From Dipteris shenzhenensis (lineage: Eukaryota > Polypodiophyta > Polypodiopsida > Gleicheniales): a stretch of DNA of 64,000 nt. Position numbers and translations under genes: made by a program. Of the stretch, positions 1 to 10,491 are shown piece after piece. The notes under the pieces are model-generated. The model ran no database searches. It had not been told where the DNA came from and was given only the letters and a program-made list of their open reading frames with translations. How positions within the stretch are numbered: the first letter of the stretch is position 1; every line of letters begins with the position of its first letter. The stretch lies in NCBI GenBank assembly GCA_047967505.1, contig CM106538.1. One strand, 5' to 3'.

Positions 1-105
1 TTTAACATAGCTAGAGATTCCAAAAGTCTTCTCCCACCTATGGCTCACCCTCCCCATTTCTCCTATGGCCTTTATCACCAATCGTACCAGGAAGAAATGA
101 ATCTT

Positions 106-299
106 GATAGCTAGCTTCTCACCACAATGCACATTATTATCATCATCACAATGCCCAGTGTCTTTAAGCCTCGCATGCATCTCTTTGCTTTGGGCATTTC
201 TCCTATCCTCACCATATATATAGCATTATTGCTTTAGTACAACTAGATTTAAGGTCAGCATGTATCCCTTTGCTTTGGGCTTGTCTCGTATCCTCAACT
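106..299 (-). pseudogene. Decayed, partly duplicated start of a PPR DYW domain
   Basis: Downstream of the PPR stop codon the minus strand still reads like the E+/DYW junction of a PPR editing factor. One stretch (about 210 to 106) translates to a segment with NAQSKEMHARLKDTGHC followed by CGEKLAI, which recalls the family pattern (PQSKEIYAxL ... HSEKLAI). A second, shorter copy (about 299 to 240) reads DTRQAQSKGIHADLKSS. The two copies are direct repeats at DNA level (about 40 bases, 87 bases apart). The catalytic HxE spacing is not kept and there is no open frame through to a DYW terminus. I infer a once-present deaminase domain, now broken and locally duplicated. An alternative is a C-terminal exon joined by an intron, but ferns usually have intronless PPR genes. 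Confidence 0.55.
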
Positions 300-319
300 C
301 CAATGTAGCCTTACTTTTC

Positions 320-3300
320 CTAGATAATGTAACCTTCCTCCCATATGTGTGCATCGGCATATATGTTTGCCATCAAGACATATAGTGTAGAAAGTTGTTC
401 ATCTAATCCAACCGCACTTTGAAAGGCCCACCTTCCAAGCCCGACATTCTTCCACTTTTGACAAGCACCCATTACGGTCAACCAGACAATAGTGTTAGGT
501 TGAAAAGGCATCTTCTCCACTACAGACACCGCCTTCTCCAATTGGCCTGAACGGCCGAGGAGATCAATCATGCAAGTATAGTGCTCAATCATCGGGATAA
601 TGCCATATTGTTGGCTGATAGCCTGAAAGTATTCTAAGCCCTTCTCCACTAGACCTACATGACTGCATACAGTTAGAACACTCAAAAAGGTCACCCCATC
701 TGGCTGCATGCCTTTAAGGCTCATTCTCTCCAACAAAGAAAAAACAGGTTCACTCTCTCCCTGGTAGGCATACCCTGCAATCAATGCATTCCATTGTACA
801 ACCTCCCTTGTAGGCATTGCATTAAACAAGTTATGAGCATCAACCATGCTTGCACACTTAGCATACATGTCAATAAGACTGGTTGCCACAATTGTGATAG
901 TCTCAGAACCAACCCTGCTAGCTTGAGAATGAAGTTTCTTTCCAGTTTCCAGAGCTGCCGTGTAGGCACATGCTTTCAGGATAGCGACAAAGGTCACGCT
1001 GTCTGGTGACAGACCTTGCTCTTGCATCTGTGCATAAAGTTTAGAAGCCTCCTCACCTTCTGTCATTTGAGCATACCCTACAATCATGGTGGTCCACAAG
1101 ATCACATCACGATCGGGCAATACATCAAAGACACGCCGTGCATCCTCCATACTGCCACATTTGGTATATATATCGACCAACACAGTTCCAAGAAATACAT
1201 CGAGCTCAAGGCCACTCTTTACTATTTGGGAGTGGATGGCTCTACCTTTTACCAGGCACCCTGCTTTCACAAACTTGCCCTTGACTTGCTTCCCCTCTTC
1301 TAGTGCTGTCAGGCTACCACAAGCTTTCAAAGCACCAACAAAAGTTTGTGAATTTGCTTTGACACCATCAAGGTACATCCGTGCATACAACTCCAAAGCT
1401 GGCGCACTGTCTTCTTGCTCGGCATACCCCAAAATTATGGTAGTCCATGTAACCACATCACGACGAGGCAAATCATCAAAGACGCATTGTGCATCCTCCA
1501 TGCTCCCAAGTTTCACATACATGTCAACTAAGGCTGTTCCTACAAATAAATCTGACTCAAAGCCTCTCCCTATTATTTGGGACTGGATAGCTCTTCCTTT
1601 TTTGAGGCACGCTGTTTTCAACAATCTCCAGTCAACTTGCTTGCTCTCGTCCACTACTACTAGACTGCTGCAAGCCTTCAGTGCACCAACAAAGGTTCGC
1701 TGATCTGCACTGACACCTTCCTGGTGCACCTGTGTATACAATGCTAAAGCCAGTGCACTGTAATTTTGCTCAGCATAACCCAGGATCATGATGTTCCAAG
1801 TCATAACAGGATGATCAGGCAACTCGTCAAAGACCCTCTGTGCATCCTCCATGCTGCCACTTTTTGAGTACATATCCACTAATGCTGTTCCCACGAATAG
1901 ATCTACTTCAAAGCCCCTCTTAATTACCTGGGAGTGTATGGCTCTACCTTTCACGAAGCACCCTGTTTCTTGAGATTTCCGATCACCTTGATTCCCCTCT
2001 TCCAGTGCTGCAAGGCTACTGCAAGCCTTCAAAGCACCAACAAAGGCTCGATGATCTGCAGTGACACCTTCTCTGTGCATCCTTGCATACAATTCCAAAG
2101 CTGCTGTACTGTTGTCTTGCTCAGCATAGCCAAGGATCATGGCAGTCCATGTAACCACATCAAGATAGGGCAACTGGTCAAAGACACACCGTGCATCCTC
2201 CATGCTGCCACATTTTGTGTACACATCCACCAAGGTGGTTCCCACATAGACATCGGACTCAAAACCCTTCATTACTACTTGGTAGTGGATGGCTCTACAT
2301 TTTGCAAGGCACCCAGAGGTTCTGGCATATTTCCCATCAACTTGCTTCCCATCTTCCACTGCTGCCGAATTTCTGCAAGCTTTCAATGCAGCAACAAAAG
2401 TTCGATTATCTGCTTCGACAGCTTCTTGATGCATCCGTGCATACAAATCCAATGTAAATGCAGTTTCTTTTAGGTTGGCATACCCGAGTATCATGGTATT
2501 CCATGTAACCACATTACGATGAGGCAATATGTCAAAGACATATCGTGCATCCTCTATGCTGCCACATTTTGTATACATATCCACCAAGGTAGTTCCCACA
2601 TACACCTCTGACTCAAAGCCACTCTTCACTACTTGGAAGTGGACAGATCTACCTTTCACCAGGCACCCTAAACTAGAGGAATTCCCATCACCTTGCTTCC
2701 CCTCTTCCAAAGCTGTCAGGCCAATGCAAGCCTTCAATACGCCAATAAAAGATCGATGATCTGCTGTGACACCTTCCTGGTGCATCAGTGCATACAATTC
2801 CAAAGCCCGAACACTGTCCTTTTGCTCAGCATACCCAGTGATCATGGTATTCCATGTAACCACATTACGGTGCGGCAATCCATGGAAGACGCACCATGCA
2901 TCTTTCATGCTGCCACATTTTACATACATATCCACCGAGGAGGTTCCCACGAATACATCTGACTCAAAGCCACTCTTTACCACTTGGCAATGGACAGCTC
3001 TACCTGACAGCAAGCACCCTACTTTCGCAGGTTTCATATCAATGTGAGTACCTTCTAGGACTGCCAGGCTAGTGCAAGCCTTTAATGCACCGACAAAAGT
3101 TCGACCATTGGGTTGGATCCCTTCCTGGTACATCTGCGCATACAATTCCAAAGCCCACGCACCCTCTTCCTGTTTGGCATACGCCAAGATCATGATGTTC
3201 CATGATGCCACGTTGCGTTTTGGCATGTTGTCAAATACATGAAGAGCATCCACCATGCTTCCACGCTTCACATACGTATGCATCAAGTTGTTTGACTTGC

Positions 3301-3448
3301 ACACTGAAAGCTGACTTGGGCTTTCCTCTCTATTGGTATGAATTTCCTGGAGCTTCTTCAGCTGAGGCAACTTCTTGCGTACTGCATTTCCAGCTCTGCC
3401 TGCACAAAAGGGTACACTGCACAGGAAAAGCCTATGCTGTGGACCCAT
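320..3448 (-). CDS. PLS-class pentatricopeptide-repeat protein, C-terminally truncated
   Basis: A 1042-residue uninterrupted frame made of alternating P, L and S PPR motifs. PPR proteins of this class bind single-stranded RNA in plastids or mitochondria, typically for RNA editing. S motifs of the form VGTxLVDMYxKCGSMEDA recur seven times, each followed by a P motif beginning VVTWNxMIxGYAEQ. The first six P-L-S modules are about 117 residues long (351 bases) because each L motif carries an extra stretch of about 16 residues after LEEGK; the last module has the normal length of about 101. The protein ends in a partial E domain (ANIYADAHIWEE) and then stops after four more residues, without E+ or DYW. 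The first Met is the only start upstream of the repeats; the first 40 residues are basic and fit an organelle transit peptide. Whether the shortened protein works is unknown. Confidence 0.88.
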   Translation of the reverse strand: MGPQHRLFLCSVPFCAGRAGNAVRKKLPQLKKLQEIHTNREESPSQLSVCKSNNLMHTYVKRGSMVDALHVFDNMPKRNVASWNIMILAYAKQEEGAWALELYAQMYQEGIQPNGRTFVGALKACTSLAVLEGTHIDMKPAKVGCLLSGRAVHCQVVKSGFESDVFVGTSSVDMYVKCGSMKDAWCVFHGLPHRNVVTWNTMITGYAEQKDSVRALELYALMHQEGVTADHRSFIGVLKACIGLTALEEGKQGDGNSSSLGCLVKGRSVHFQVVKSGFESEVYVGTTLVDMYTKCGSIEDARYVFDILPHRNVVTWNTMILGYANLKETAFTLDLYARMHQEAVEADNRTFVAALKACRNSAAVEDGKQVDGKYARTSGCLAKCRAIHYQVVMKGFESDVYVGTTLVDVYTKCGSMEDARCVFDQLPYLDVVTWTAMILGYAEQDNSTAALELYARMHREGVTADHRAFVGALKACSSLAALEEGNQGDRKSQETGCFVKGRAIHSQVIKRGFEVDLFVGTALVDMYSKSGSMEDAQRVFDELPDHPVMTWNIMILGYAEQNYSALALALYTQVHQEGVSADQRTFVGALKACSSLVVVDESKQVDWRLLKTACLKKGRAIQSQIIGRGFESDLFVGTALVDMYVKLGSMEDAQCVFDDLPRRDVVTWTTIILGYAEQEDSAPALELYARMYLDGVKANSQTFVGALKACGSLTALEEGKQVKGKFVKAGCLVKGRAIHSQIVKSGLELDVFLGTVLVDIYTKCGSMEDARRVFDVLPDRDVILWTTMIVGYAQMTEGEEASKLYAQMQEQGLSPDSVTFVAILKACAYTAALETGKKLHSQASRVGSETITIVATSLIDMYAKCASMVDAHNLFNAMPTREVVQWNALIAGYAYQGESEPVFSLLERMSLKGMQPDGVTFLSVLTVCSHVGLVEKGLEYFQAISQQYGIIPMIEHYTCMIDLLGRSGQLEKAVSVVEKMPFQPNTIVWLTVMGACQKWKNVGLGRWAFQSAVGLDEQLSTLYVLMANIYADAHIWEEGYII

Positions 3449-4799
3449 AACTTCACCAATGAAGACAAAAGCAGAGAGTTATCTTAAACAAGACAGGATC
3501 CTGAGAGAACTACCAAGGGGAAACAAGAACAAAAGTGTGAAGCGCAAAGAGTCGCAAGCATGAAGACACAGATGGCAGACAACTCTGATGCGACAGTTCG
3601 AGCTCATATGCTTTGCAATTGACCACCATGTGACGTTGCTCCAAGGGGGACGATGTATGGAGCTGAGAAAGGGATGGAGGACCACCTGCTCTGTATGGAG
3701 GCAGTGAGCCCAGAGGGGTTCTTCCTGGTAGACTTCGGAAGGGACCTGGCAACAGCTTGTTTGGACTGTTGTGGCCATTGCATTTCGGCTGGGTGTGATG
3801 AGCCTCGTCCCTGTTTCTAAGACAACCGTCCTGCTGACGGACCACCAACAGAGCTGGTCTGAGGGGCGGCGCCTCGTGTCTGACCCGCAATCATATTGCT
3901 CCATCTCGAGTGAGGGAATGTTACTCATCAACGTTCAAACTTCAGACAGTCAGACAGTTGCCTGGCCTGTACGTGATATGGTGAAGCGAGAAACTATATG
4001 TGTATTGGGACAACTAGAAACTCATGGTTTAACTACATTGTTTCAAATATGACGGGGGAAGGGTCTCACCAGGATTTTGGAAAGTCCTTAGAATATGGCC
4101 ACCTGCCGGAGCCATGACCATGGGTGAGCTTTTTAGTTGTGAGACTTCTGCCAACGCCGTGGCTCATCCAGCAGGGTGGTTTCTTCATTTGCAAATCTAT
4201 ATCCTCAGCAGACAAGCAACCCTCGACTTGATTGTGAAGTCAACCGAGCTTTTTGACATTAGCTCTTCGTTCCTGTAATCAAGCATAGGGATTCAAATAC
4301 ACTTTTAACACCTTATTACATCAGATCTGCCAGGTTCATCAGATTGGCACACCTTATTCCCATGGCCAACCTTTTGGGCTCGGACGGCCGTCCAGATACC
4401 CCGGTGGAGGTTAAGCCAGAGAAGACACGAGTGTCACCAGGACGTTGCAGTCCCAGACCTTGGCGAACCTTAGAGACCACGTTCTCTCATCATCTCTCTT
4501 GAACGACATTTTGTTGAGTCTGGCGATCAATTCTTCCTGTCCCTCGTGAATGAGAGGGACCGGTGTTAAATTCCATTAACCCACCCACTTGAATTCCCTC
4601 GTAGTAGCACGAAGGAGCCACGCGCCTAGCCATGGGAGGTTTTCTCTGGTCCAAAGTCTTTGGCATTCCTTGACTAAAAGCAGGTCAAATGTGGTTAATA
4701 TGTACATGTTCAAGAGAGAGTTGTCGTTGTGCCACGTACCTTGACCACGGTCTTATAAATCTCCCCAAACCTTGATCCCTGTCTCCTTTTCTTGCCCAC
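3449..4799. other. Upstream region of the PPR gene; no gene recognised
   Basis: This stretch lies upstream of the PPR gene and downstream of the LINE fragment. Open frames up to 150 codons occur on the minus strand (for example 3479-3931) but show no family motifs. It probably holds the PPR 5' leader and promoter plus old repeat sequence. Confidence 0.4.
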
Positions 4800-5304
4800 C
4801 ATTCCTCGTGTAAAGTTTGGATTGTGATGTCTCAATGATAGCCTCTACCTTGGCCTTGTCTCTGAAGGGTTTGAGCCTTTCCTGTCCCTGGGTTGACTCG
4901 TCCTCCTCCAAGAGCTTGATTTGTTCTTCAAGTCATTTGCGTCTGTCAGCTCTAGTAGAATCTGCTCGCTTCTTGATAGCTTTGAGAAAAATGCATGTTC
5001 TTTTTGTAGCCCTGATCCACTTTTCAGTTGCAATGGCTGTGCCATCAAAAGCTTTTTCCCAGATCCTGTTTATGTTCTATTGGACATAAGGTAGGCGAAA
5101 CAAGAAAGGGTTAGCTTTGAACCAAGACTTTCTTCTCTTGCCCTGGCTTTTATCCAGAGAAATTAGGATCGGTTTATGGTCCGAGAAGGGAAGAGAAACA
5201 AGGGCTTCGCTCTTGTAGCATATTTCTGAATCTACAATGTCTCTTGAGCAGTACATCCTGTCTATTCTTGCTTTCCTGTGGAGAAGGCTAGATTGTTTGT
5301 TAGT
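4800..5304 (-). mobile_element. LINE (non-LTR) fragment: end of the endonuclease and linker
   Basis: Read on the minus strand, this segment encodes the end of an APE-type endonuclease: RIDRMYCSRDIVDS is followed by LPFSDHKPILISL, which contains the family's conserved SDH catalytic signature. It continues with the lysine- and glutamate-rich linker that normally precedes the reverse transcriptase (LEEQIKLLEEDES). No reverse transcriptase can be seen further left, so the 3' part is lost. The piece continues at 10840, on the other side of an inserted Copia element, where the endonuclease N-terminal half is found. Confidence 0.8.
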
Positions 5305-5309
5305 CCAGG
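5305..5309. repeat. Target-site duplication (left) of the Copia element, CCAGG
   Basis: CCAGG stands directly left of the left LTR and is repeated directly right of the right LTR at 10835-10839. Removing the element and one copy joins the two halves of the LINE endonuclease frame. Confidence 0.9.
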
Positions 5310-5661
5310 TGTGAAGATAGTGGGAGACAGGGAAGGAGTCTCACTTGCGGCTTTCTCACATACACAATGGGGGAATACACACGCAGGTGGAAGCTGAAAA
5401 CAGTTTTCCTCTTCTTAGTTGTGAAAGCCAAAAGAACTCTAGTACAAAGAAATAGAAGAACCCTATATGTGGGTCTCAAACCAAACTCAACTAACTAAGG
5501 TGGCATACTAACTGAGCCACGAACTAGAGTAGATAAGGATAGCTGTCATCCAGCTATTATTCGTGGGCAGTGTACCAACCGCATTTGCAGCTAACAAGTT
5601 GGTGACATAAATGCACAACGGTCACCTTGGCATATCGTGAGTGAAGCTCAATATCTCAACA
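5310..5661 (-). repeat. 3' LTR of the Copia element
   Basis: 352 bases starting TGTGAAGATAG and ending CTCAACA, matching 10492-10834 along its length. One extra segment near 5541-5550 is absent from the other LTR. Confidence 0.92.
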
Positions 5662-5680
5662 CTCCCCCTCGAGCTCAATC
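5662..5680 (-). other. Polypurine tract
   Basis: The minus strand reads GAGCTCGAGGGGGAG immediately before the TGTTGAGATAT start of the 3' LTR, as expected for second-strand priming in Copia elements. Confidence 0.85.
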
Positions 5681-6340
5681 CCAATTCCTGCACACCAAGC
5701 AGGTCTCTGAACTTGCGTAGCTTCTCTGCGCCCAATGCCTTCGTGAATATGTCAACTACCTAATCCTCTGTGCTGACATAAACTAGATCAATAAAACTTA
5801 GTAAAACCTTCTCCTGCACATAGTGATAATGCACCTCAATGTGCTTTGTTCTAGCATGATAGACTGGGTTATTTGCCAAGTGTATACTGCTCATGTTGTC
5901 ACAATAAATGACAACTGGGCCATCTGTAGACTGATGCATATCATAAAGTAGCTTATGCAACCAAGCTACCTCACATGCAGCCATTGTTGCACCCTTGTAC
6001 TCAGCCTCTATGCTCGACAAGGCAACTATAGGCTGTTTCTTGCTGCTCCAGGTGACTGCAACACTCGCAAAAGAGAACACACATCCATTGGTAGATCGTC
6101 TATCAGAAATACTACCAACCCAATCAGCATCAGTGTATCCATGCAACTATATCTGAACCCCAGCCTCATAAAATAGTCCATACTGCAATGTGGACTTCAC
6201 ATACCTGAGTATGCGTCTAGCCGCATCCAAATGCGGTTTCCTTGGAGCCTGCATAAACTGACTTACCAATCCAACAACATAGCTTAAATCTGGCCTGGTA
6301 ATAGTCATATAAATCAAACTTCCTACTATGCGTCTTACAT
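5681..6340 (-). pseudogene. Copia RNase H domain (broken)
   Basis: Minus-strand translation gives the end of the reverse transcriptase palm (GSLIYMTITRPDLSYVVG) and then RNase H: DADWVGSISDRRSTNG, SSKKQPIVALSSIEAEY, CDNMSSIHLANNPVYHARTKHIEVHYH and, at the end, DIFTKALG. The catalytic acidic residues of the family (D in ADW, E in IEAEY, D in CDN) are present. Two in-frame TAG stops interrupt it, at 6147-6149 (before LHGYTD) and 5760-5762 (within VSTED*VVDIFTK). Both lie where the family usually has glutamine. Confidence 0.9.
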
Positions 6341-7583
6341 AGTAGGGTCTTCCAGAAGCTCACTTGCATCTATGCTCAGCTTCACATTCTGCTCCAAAGG
6401 AATTGAAATAGGCTTACAGCCTGTCATCCTATATTTGGACAGCATGTCCAATCCATACTGCCTCTGCAAGAGCTGTATCCCACTTGGTGATCTAATCACC
6501 TCAATGCCCAAGAAATAACGCAGCTCTCCCAAATCCTTCATCTCAAACTTTTGCTTCAATAGCATTTTCACATGAAGGATATCTTCATCACTATCACCTG
6601 TGATGATCAAATCATCAACATAAATGACAAGCAACATAATACCTTTCTCTGTTTTTCTCACATAGAGTGAGAAATCTGCCTTGGAAATCTGAAAGCCAAT
6701 AGTGACAAGATACTGTCCTATCTTGTTAGACCATGCTCTAGGTGCTTGCTTCAAGCCATAAAAGGCTTTCTTCAACCTGCACTCAGGATGAATAGCATGA
6801 ACATAACCTAGTGGCTGCTCCATAAAGACCTCTTCTTACAAATCACCATGCAAGAAGGCATTCTTTACATCCATCTGATGTAAAGACCATCCCTTTGATG
6901 CAACCATAGCAATGACTGCTCTTACAGTTGCCATCCTTGCAACCGGACTTAATGTTTCTTCATAATCAATGCCATATGTCTGTGCATACCCCTTGACAAC
7001 TAATCTTGCCCTTGTATCTGTTCATAGAACCATCCGCATTGTGCTTGATCTTATAAACCCACTTACAGCCAATTGCATTCTTGTCTTTAGGCAAAGGCAC
7101 CAATTCCCATGTAGCATTTGCTTCCAAGTCCTCCATTTCTTCATCCATGGCTTTCTCCCATTTTTCATTTCTCATGGCTTGCTCAAAAGAAGTGGGTTCT
7201 GGTTCCTGTATCACTTTGACCATATAGGCATAGTGAATGGCTGTAAATCCATCATATTTCAGCCTATCCACAGGATACCTAGCTCTGGTAGACCTGTGCA
7301 AAATAGGCTCACTTCCAGGTGCTCTCAAAACATCCGTGGTCTTCCTTACTCTAGGTGTAACAACAGAAGGAATACCCAACTCATCATCAATGCTCTGTTC
7401 TGAGCCACTGGATTCACCATCCACATAAGAGTGACCTGCATTCACATCAAACATGGGCTGATCTACCTTCTCTTTTCCTTTTCGTGATACCTGCGTACCA
7501 CTATCTGCATTGCTTTGAAGAGATTCTCCTGATCTCAATCTACCTGTCCATGGCGAAGTATGTGAACCACTGCTAGAGGACAC
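6340..7583 (-). pseudogene. Copia reverse transcriptase (broken)
   Basis: Begins with a serine-rich linker and the usual entry [18 protein letters not shown]. It continues after a one-base frameshift near 7012 through the [11 protein letters not shown] region to KKAFYGLKQAPRAW and the catalytic LLVIYVDDLIITG, then FLGIEVIRSPSGIQLLQRQY. An in-frame TAA at 6836-6838 falls in HGDL*EEV, where many relatives have Gln or Glu. A further frameshift near 6340 separates this part from RNase H. Confidence 0.92.
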
Positions 7584-8718
7584 TGTAGGTCCACTGATAT
7601 TTTGTGATTACTGCTATGAATTCTGTGCAGCATTACCATTTTGTGCATCTACATCAATCATCACATTTATTGGTTTATACCAGCTACTCATCTCATCAAA
7701 AACAACATCTCTGCTCACTGTAAACTTACGAGTAGAAGGGTTATAGCATCTATAGCCTTTCTGCTGCAGAGAATAACCAATAAAGATACACTTCTCAGCT
7801 TTTGGATCCAACTTGGACCTCAACTCATCTGACACATGAACATAGGCAATGCAACCAAAAATTTTCAAATGAGAAATATCTGGTTTCCTACCAGTATACA
7901 TCTCCTCTGGCATCATGCCATGTATTGCTGCAGTGGGAGTCCTGTTCATTATGTAAACTGTTGTAGCAACTGCTTCAGCCCAATAATAATCTGGTAGATA
8001 TTTTTCATTTAGCATGGCCCGAGATACCTCTCCAATATGCTTGTTTTTCCTTTCTGCAAGTCCATTTTGCTATGGGGTATGACTGCATGAATATTGCTGC
8101 TTGATGCCATGCTCCTACAGGAACCTTGCAAACTCATTTGAGAGGTACTCTCCCCCTCCATCTGACCTTAGGCATTTTATTTGCAGGCCTGTTTCTTTTT
8201 CAGCCATAGCTTTAAAAGCTTTGAAATGCCCAAACACTTCACTGTTCTTTTTCATAAAATGCACCCAAACTTTTCTGCTGTAGTCATCAATAAAAGTGAC
8301 AAAATAATGACAGCCTCCAATAGATGCAGCTTTAGTAGTCCACACATCAAAGTGGATTAATTCCAATGGCTTCTTGCTCTCTTGAACATGCCTAGGAAAT
8401 GGTTTCCTTGCCTGTTTTCCAAATTGACAGGCTTCACATACCTTATGCATTTTTGCAACCTTGAATTTAGGCAATCCTGCAATAATATTTTGGGCCTGCA
8501 TTGATTTAAGTCGTTGTACATTAACATGACCAATGCGTTTATGCCAGATATCAATATCTGCAACAACACCAGTCCCATGTGCAAACATTACTACACTCAA
8601 TTCAGGCATGTCCACATCCAATGTAAACATCCTGCCCTTCTTCTTTCCTTTTGCTATCAAGTGACCGTTATTTTTCATATCCTCAACAAAGCATCCATGA
8701 GGATTAAATCTGACCCTC
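7584..8718 (-). pseudogene. Copia integrase (broken)
   Basis: Shows the GAG-pre-integrase zinc finger (HKRIGHVN ... CEACQFGKQ), then the catalytic core: HFDVWTTKAASIGG, FVTFIDDYSRKVWV, RSDGGGEYLSNEF, and the C-terminal part NRTPTAAIHGMMPEEMYTG ... FGCIAYVHV ... FIGYSLQQKGYRCY. D, D and E catalytic residues are all present. TAG stops occur at 8115-8117 and 8070-8072 (the latter in HTP*QNGLAERKN, where relatives have TPQQNG), and TAG and TAA at 7614-7616 and 7608-7610. A frameshift near 8718 joins it to protease. Confidence 0.92.
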
Positions 8719-9984
8719 CTGCAAGCCCTGCTCAACCATTTGACCAACAGAAACCAGGTTCTTGGTGATATTCGGGACATGAAATACATCAGACAGGTAT
8801 TTTTTTTTCCCATCCTGCATAGACAAAGGAATTTTACCAATCTGCACAATAGGATGTGTAGTATCATCACCAATCTCCACGAATCCTGGTTTTTCCATTT
8901 TCCTTGCATCCTGCATCCATTCTGCATGATCTGTCATGTGGTTTGATGCACCTGAGTCAACATACCACACATCATTTCGTTCTTCTGCACTTGTCACAAA
9001 ATTGGTCATGTGCTGCACCATAAATAGATGCTCATTTCTATCATCACCCTGTCTACTAGAAGATGCATAATTGCCTTGCTGCAATTTTCCATTCATAATG
9101 TCATTCTGCTTTTTGTAGCAGTCCTTAGCCATATGACCCATTTTACCACAGTAGTAGCATTCAACATTGCTGTTTGCATTTCGACCTCTCTGCCATCCAC
9201 CACGGCCTCTTTGGCTCCCCCTTCCTCTAGAGTTACCACGTCCTCCTCCATAGGACTGGTTTTCTTGAGTTTGCTGCAAATTCTGATTTCTACCACGGCC
9301 TCTAGATCGGCCTCCTCTACCTCTGCCTCTACCTCTTCCAGCATTTGAGTAGAAGACAGTTTCTTTTGAAGTTCCTCCTGAAGAAGATGCACCCCCATTT
9401 CTCTGCTCTTCAGAAATTGGAAGAGCAAACAACTCTTCAAAATCAAGAAATTTTTCACGGATGGCAATGGATGTCTGGAACTGTGCATAATCCTTTCCTA
9501 GACCATTTAAGGTCACAGAAACTAGATCATCATCTTCCACTGGCGACCCAATGGAAGCAAGTGCATCTGCAATTTCCTTCACCTTGATGTGGTAGTCATT
9601 GATGCTCATATTTTCTCTCTACACATTGTGCAACTCCTGCTTGAGCTGCATTTTCCTGGCTTGCGTATTTGTGCTATACATTTTTGCCAAAGTATCCCAT
9701 GCCTCCTTTGGCATACTTGCATCCTGAATATGCAGAATCATAGAATCCGAAATACTGATAGACAGCCAGTACATAACTTTTCTGGCTCTCTCATGCCATC
9801 CTTTAAATGCCTGCATTTCCTGTTGATTGGGAACATTAGGAAGAATTGGTTCTTCTTCATTTCCTGTGATGAACTCCCAATAGCCTTTTCCCATAAGGAA
9901 ATTCGTCATTCTAAACTTCCATGCCTGGAAGTTGTTCTTGTCAAGCTTTTCAGTGACAATCTATGAAAGAGAATCAGACGCCAT
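8719..9984 (-). pseudogene. Copia gag and protease (broken)
   Basis: The start codon is at 9984. The gag part has the Copia capsid-like fold region (WKFRMTNFLMGKGYWEFI, QLKQEL), an Arg-Gly-rich stretch, and one zinc knuckle CYYCGKMGHMAKDC. The protease follows with WYVDSGASNHMT, which contains the catalytic aspartate (DSGA). In-frame TAG stops are at 9961-9963, eight codons after the start, and at 9619-9621. Both are explainable as former CAG. Confidence 0.92.
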
Positions 9985-10476
9985 TACAGAACACTGCAAA
10001 ATATTCTATGAGTGCAAAAAACACAACTTTTGCCTCACACGAGCAGATCTGCAAAACTAACAAAAGCAGTATTTGACCACACAGTCGCTTCCTAGTGACG
10101 ATTTTGCATCAACAGGCAACAAGCATGATTCTGCAACTCCCAATAGCTCTGCACACAGGCATACAATGCAATTTTTGCGGCAACTTTTCACCGACCAGCA
10201 GAGCAGTGGTCGCACAGCAAAAATAGGGCCTTTTTTTGAGTGCCTGCGAAGAACTTCCACCGTTAAAATGGGCCCCGAAATGGCCCCGAAATGCAGCATA
10301 TACTGCCCTCTCGCCACACCGCGAAGGGCATCTCAATCTGAAACAATGCACTCTTGCACTTTCGGCTGTGCTACCTGCAGAGATTTGCTCCCAAACTCGA
10401 AAAAGGAAAGCAACACTGGTCCTCTTACCAGGACACCATGAACTTGGTTTGCTTTCTTGAGCTCCTTACCATGAAC

Positions 10477-10491
10477 AAGGCTCTGATACCA
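10477..10491 (-). other. Primer binding site, tRNA-Met type
   Basis: The minus strand reads TGGTATCAGAGCCTT directly inside the 5' LTR. It is the common plant Copia primer site, complementary to the 3' end of initiator tRNA-Met. Confidence 0.88.

Noticed and set aside
1086-3047. Plus-strand open frames across the PPR gene
   Set aside because: They repeat with the 351-bp module period and are antisense shadows of the PPR repeats.
3479-3931. A 150-codon open frame upstream of the PPR gene
   Set aside because: No motifs, overlaps another frame of similar size, and sits in the likely PPR leader/promoter.
5760-9963. A nuclear genetic code in which TAG and TAA mean glutamine
   Set aside because: The PPR and AP2/ERF frames use normal codes and contain no in-frame TAG/TAA. 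The broken elements also have frameshifts, and TGA or Trp-type stops occur in others. Decay explains this without recoding.
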